Assembly (NCBI RefSeq): GCF_002949735.1
Contig: NZ_CP026681.1
Span: 1,364,001-1,428,000 of the forward strand
DNA from: Nostoc sp. 'Peltigera membranacea cyanobiont' N6
GTDB lineage: Bacteria; Cyanobacteriota; Cyanobacteriia; Cyanobacteriales; Nostocaceae
DNA length: 64,000 bases
Reading direction: 5' to 3'
Part shown: positions 63,718 to 64,000 of the stretch, piece by piece
Numbering within the stretch: position 1 is the first letter of the stretch
Layout of the letters: the number at the start of each line of letters is the position of its first letter
Translations under genes and position numbers: made by a program
Notes under the pieces: generated by a model
What the model saw: only the letters and a program-made list of their open reading frames with translations
Database searches by the model: none
What the model was told of the DNA's origin: nothing

Positions 63718-64000
63718 TTAGTTAGCTGAAACTAACTCGGTTTCATCTTTCGATTCATCTCTGATTTCAAAGTAGTAATATAGATTACCAACAGTTAGGT
63801 CTGATGCCTGTTGCAAATTAGATGTAACTAATGTTTTATAACCAGTAATTACAGCTTGTTGACTAATATAAAATTCGTACTCTCGACGTAGTTCAGGCTC
63901 GAATAGAAATAACAACTGGTCACGAAGCGAATAAAAATGAGATTTTTCGGCTAAACTCTCATATACTAATTGTTCTGGCGGTTCTGCTACATTGATTGTG
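63718..64000 (-). CDS. C-terminal part of an unknown protein (cut by window edge)
   Basis: The minus-strand frame is open to the right edge, so the visible 93 residues are a C-terminus. Text reads EPPEQLVYESLAEKSHFY, then RREYEFYISQQAVITGYK and ends RDESKDETELVSAN. The internal TTG at 63915 is not the start. Mostly helical, acidic tail. Family not recognised. Confidence 0.6.
   Translation of the reverse strand, partial: TINVAEPPEQLVYESLAEKSHFYSLRDQLLFLFEPELRREYEFYISQQAVITGYKTLVTSNLQQASDLTVGNLYYYFEIRDESKDETELVSAN

Overview
The window looks like chromosomal DNA of a filamentous, heterocyst-type cyanobacterium, most like Nostoc. Supporting signs are very frequent HIP1 octamers (gcgatcgc), many heptanucleotide tandem repeats (STRR type) between genes, several copies of Nostoc-style small dispersed repeats, a complete ndhA-I-G-E cluster, a PII gene with Ser49, a flv4-sll0218-flv2 type operon, and a five-gene hmp/pil-type chemotaxis operon of the kind that controls hormogonium motility. 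All names come from reading the sequence; no database search was run.

Layout. 1-1.1 kb: end of a ParM-like actin gene with a ParR-like partner. 1.3-6.8 kb: pentapeptide-repeat protein, phosphohexomutase, RdgB, glnB, a coiled-coil membrane protein and thiD. 7-11 kb: a decayed beta-helix fragment, then a large RTX/beta-helix secreted protein with three almost identical 345-bp repeats. 11-17 kb: a subtilase, small proteins, tandem exported paralogues (one truncated), a DUF427 protein and a PEP-CTERM protein. 17.2-18.4 kb: a 21-bp tandem array and a NACHT/HEAT-type pseudogene. 18.6-26.7 kb: the hmp-like operon on the minus strand (PATAN-REC, CheY, CheW, MCP, CheA). 27-34.9 kb: HAD phosphatase, an exported Arg/Glu-rich repeat protein, tRNA-Leu(UAG), alr, HNH protein, DHH phosphoesterase, DUF29 protein, a RelE-like toxin remnant and sixA. 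35-40.4 kb: citrate synthase, ndhAIGE and NAD kinase. 40.9-52.9 kb: acyltransferase, two membrane glycosyltransferase-like proteins, a DUF4079 protein, NfeD plus slipin, a PP2C phosphatase with a long EEL tract, a methyltransferase and an ACC-deaminase-like enzyme. 53-57.2 kb: flv4, sll0218-like gene, flv2. 57.3-57.5 kb: an array of 21-bp palindromic units. 57.7-62.7 kb: a Gld-type ABC system (ATPase, permease, GldG-like, DUF4340) split by an antisense S23-type gene. 62.8-64 kb: purU and a gene that leaves the window.

How the genes work together. The best-defined modules are the minus-strand chemotaxis operon, the NDH-1 membrane-arm cluster with NAD kinase behind it, the flavodiiron operon protecting photosystem II, and the Gld-like ABC operon. 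The most unusual material is non-genic or accessory: two unrelated arrays sharing a 21-bp period (two DNA helical turns), a dispersed repeat that has become coding sequence inside two enzymes, an S23 gene bracketed by inverted STRR tracts inside an operon, a possible 95-bp element with imperfect terminal inverted repeats, and several decaying conflict-type genes. I found no CRISPR array, complete insertion sequence or rRNA gene.
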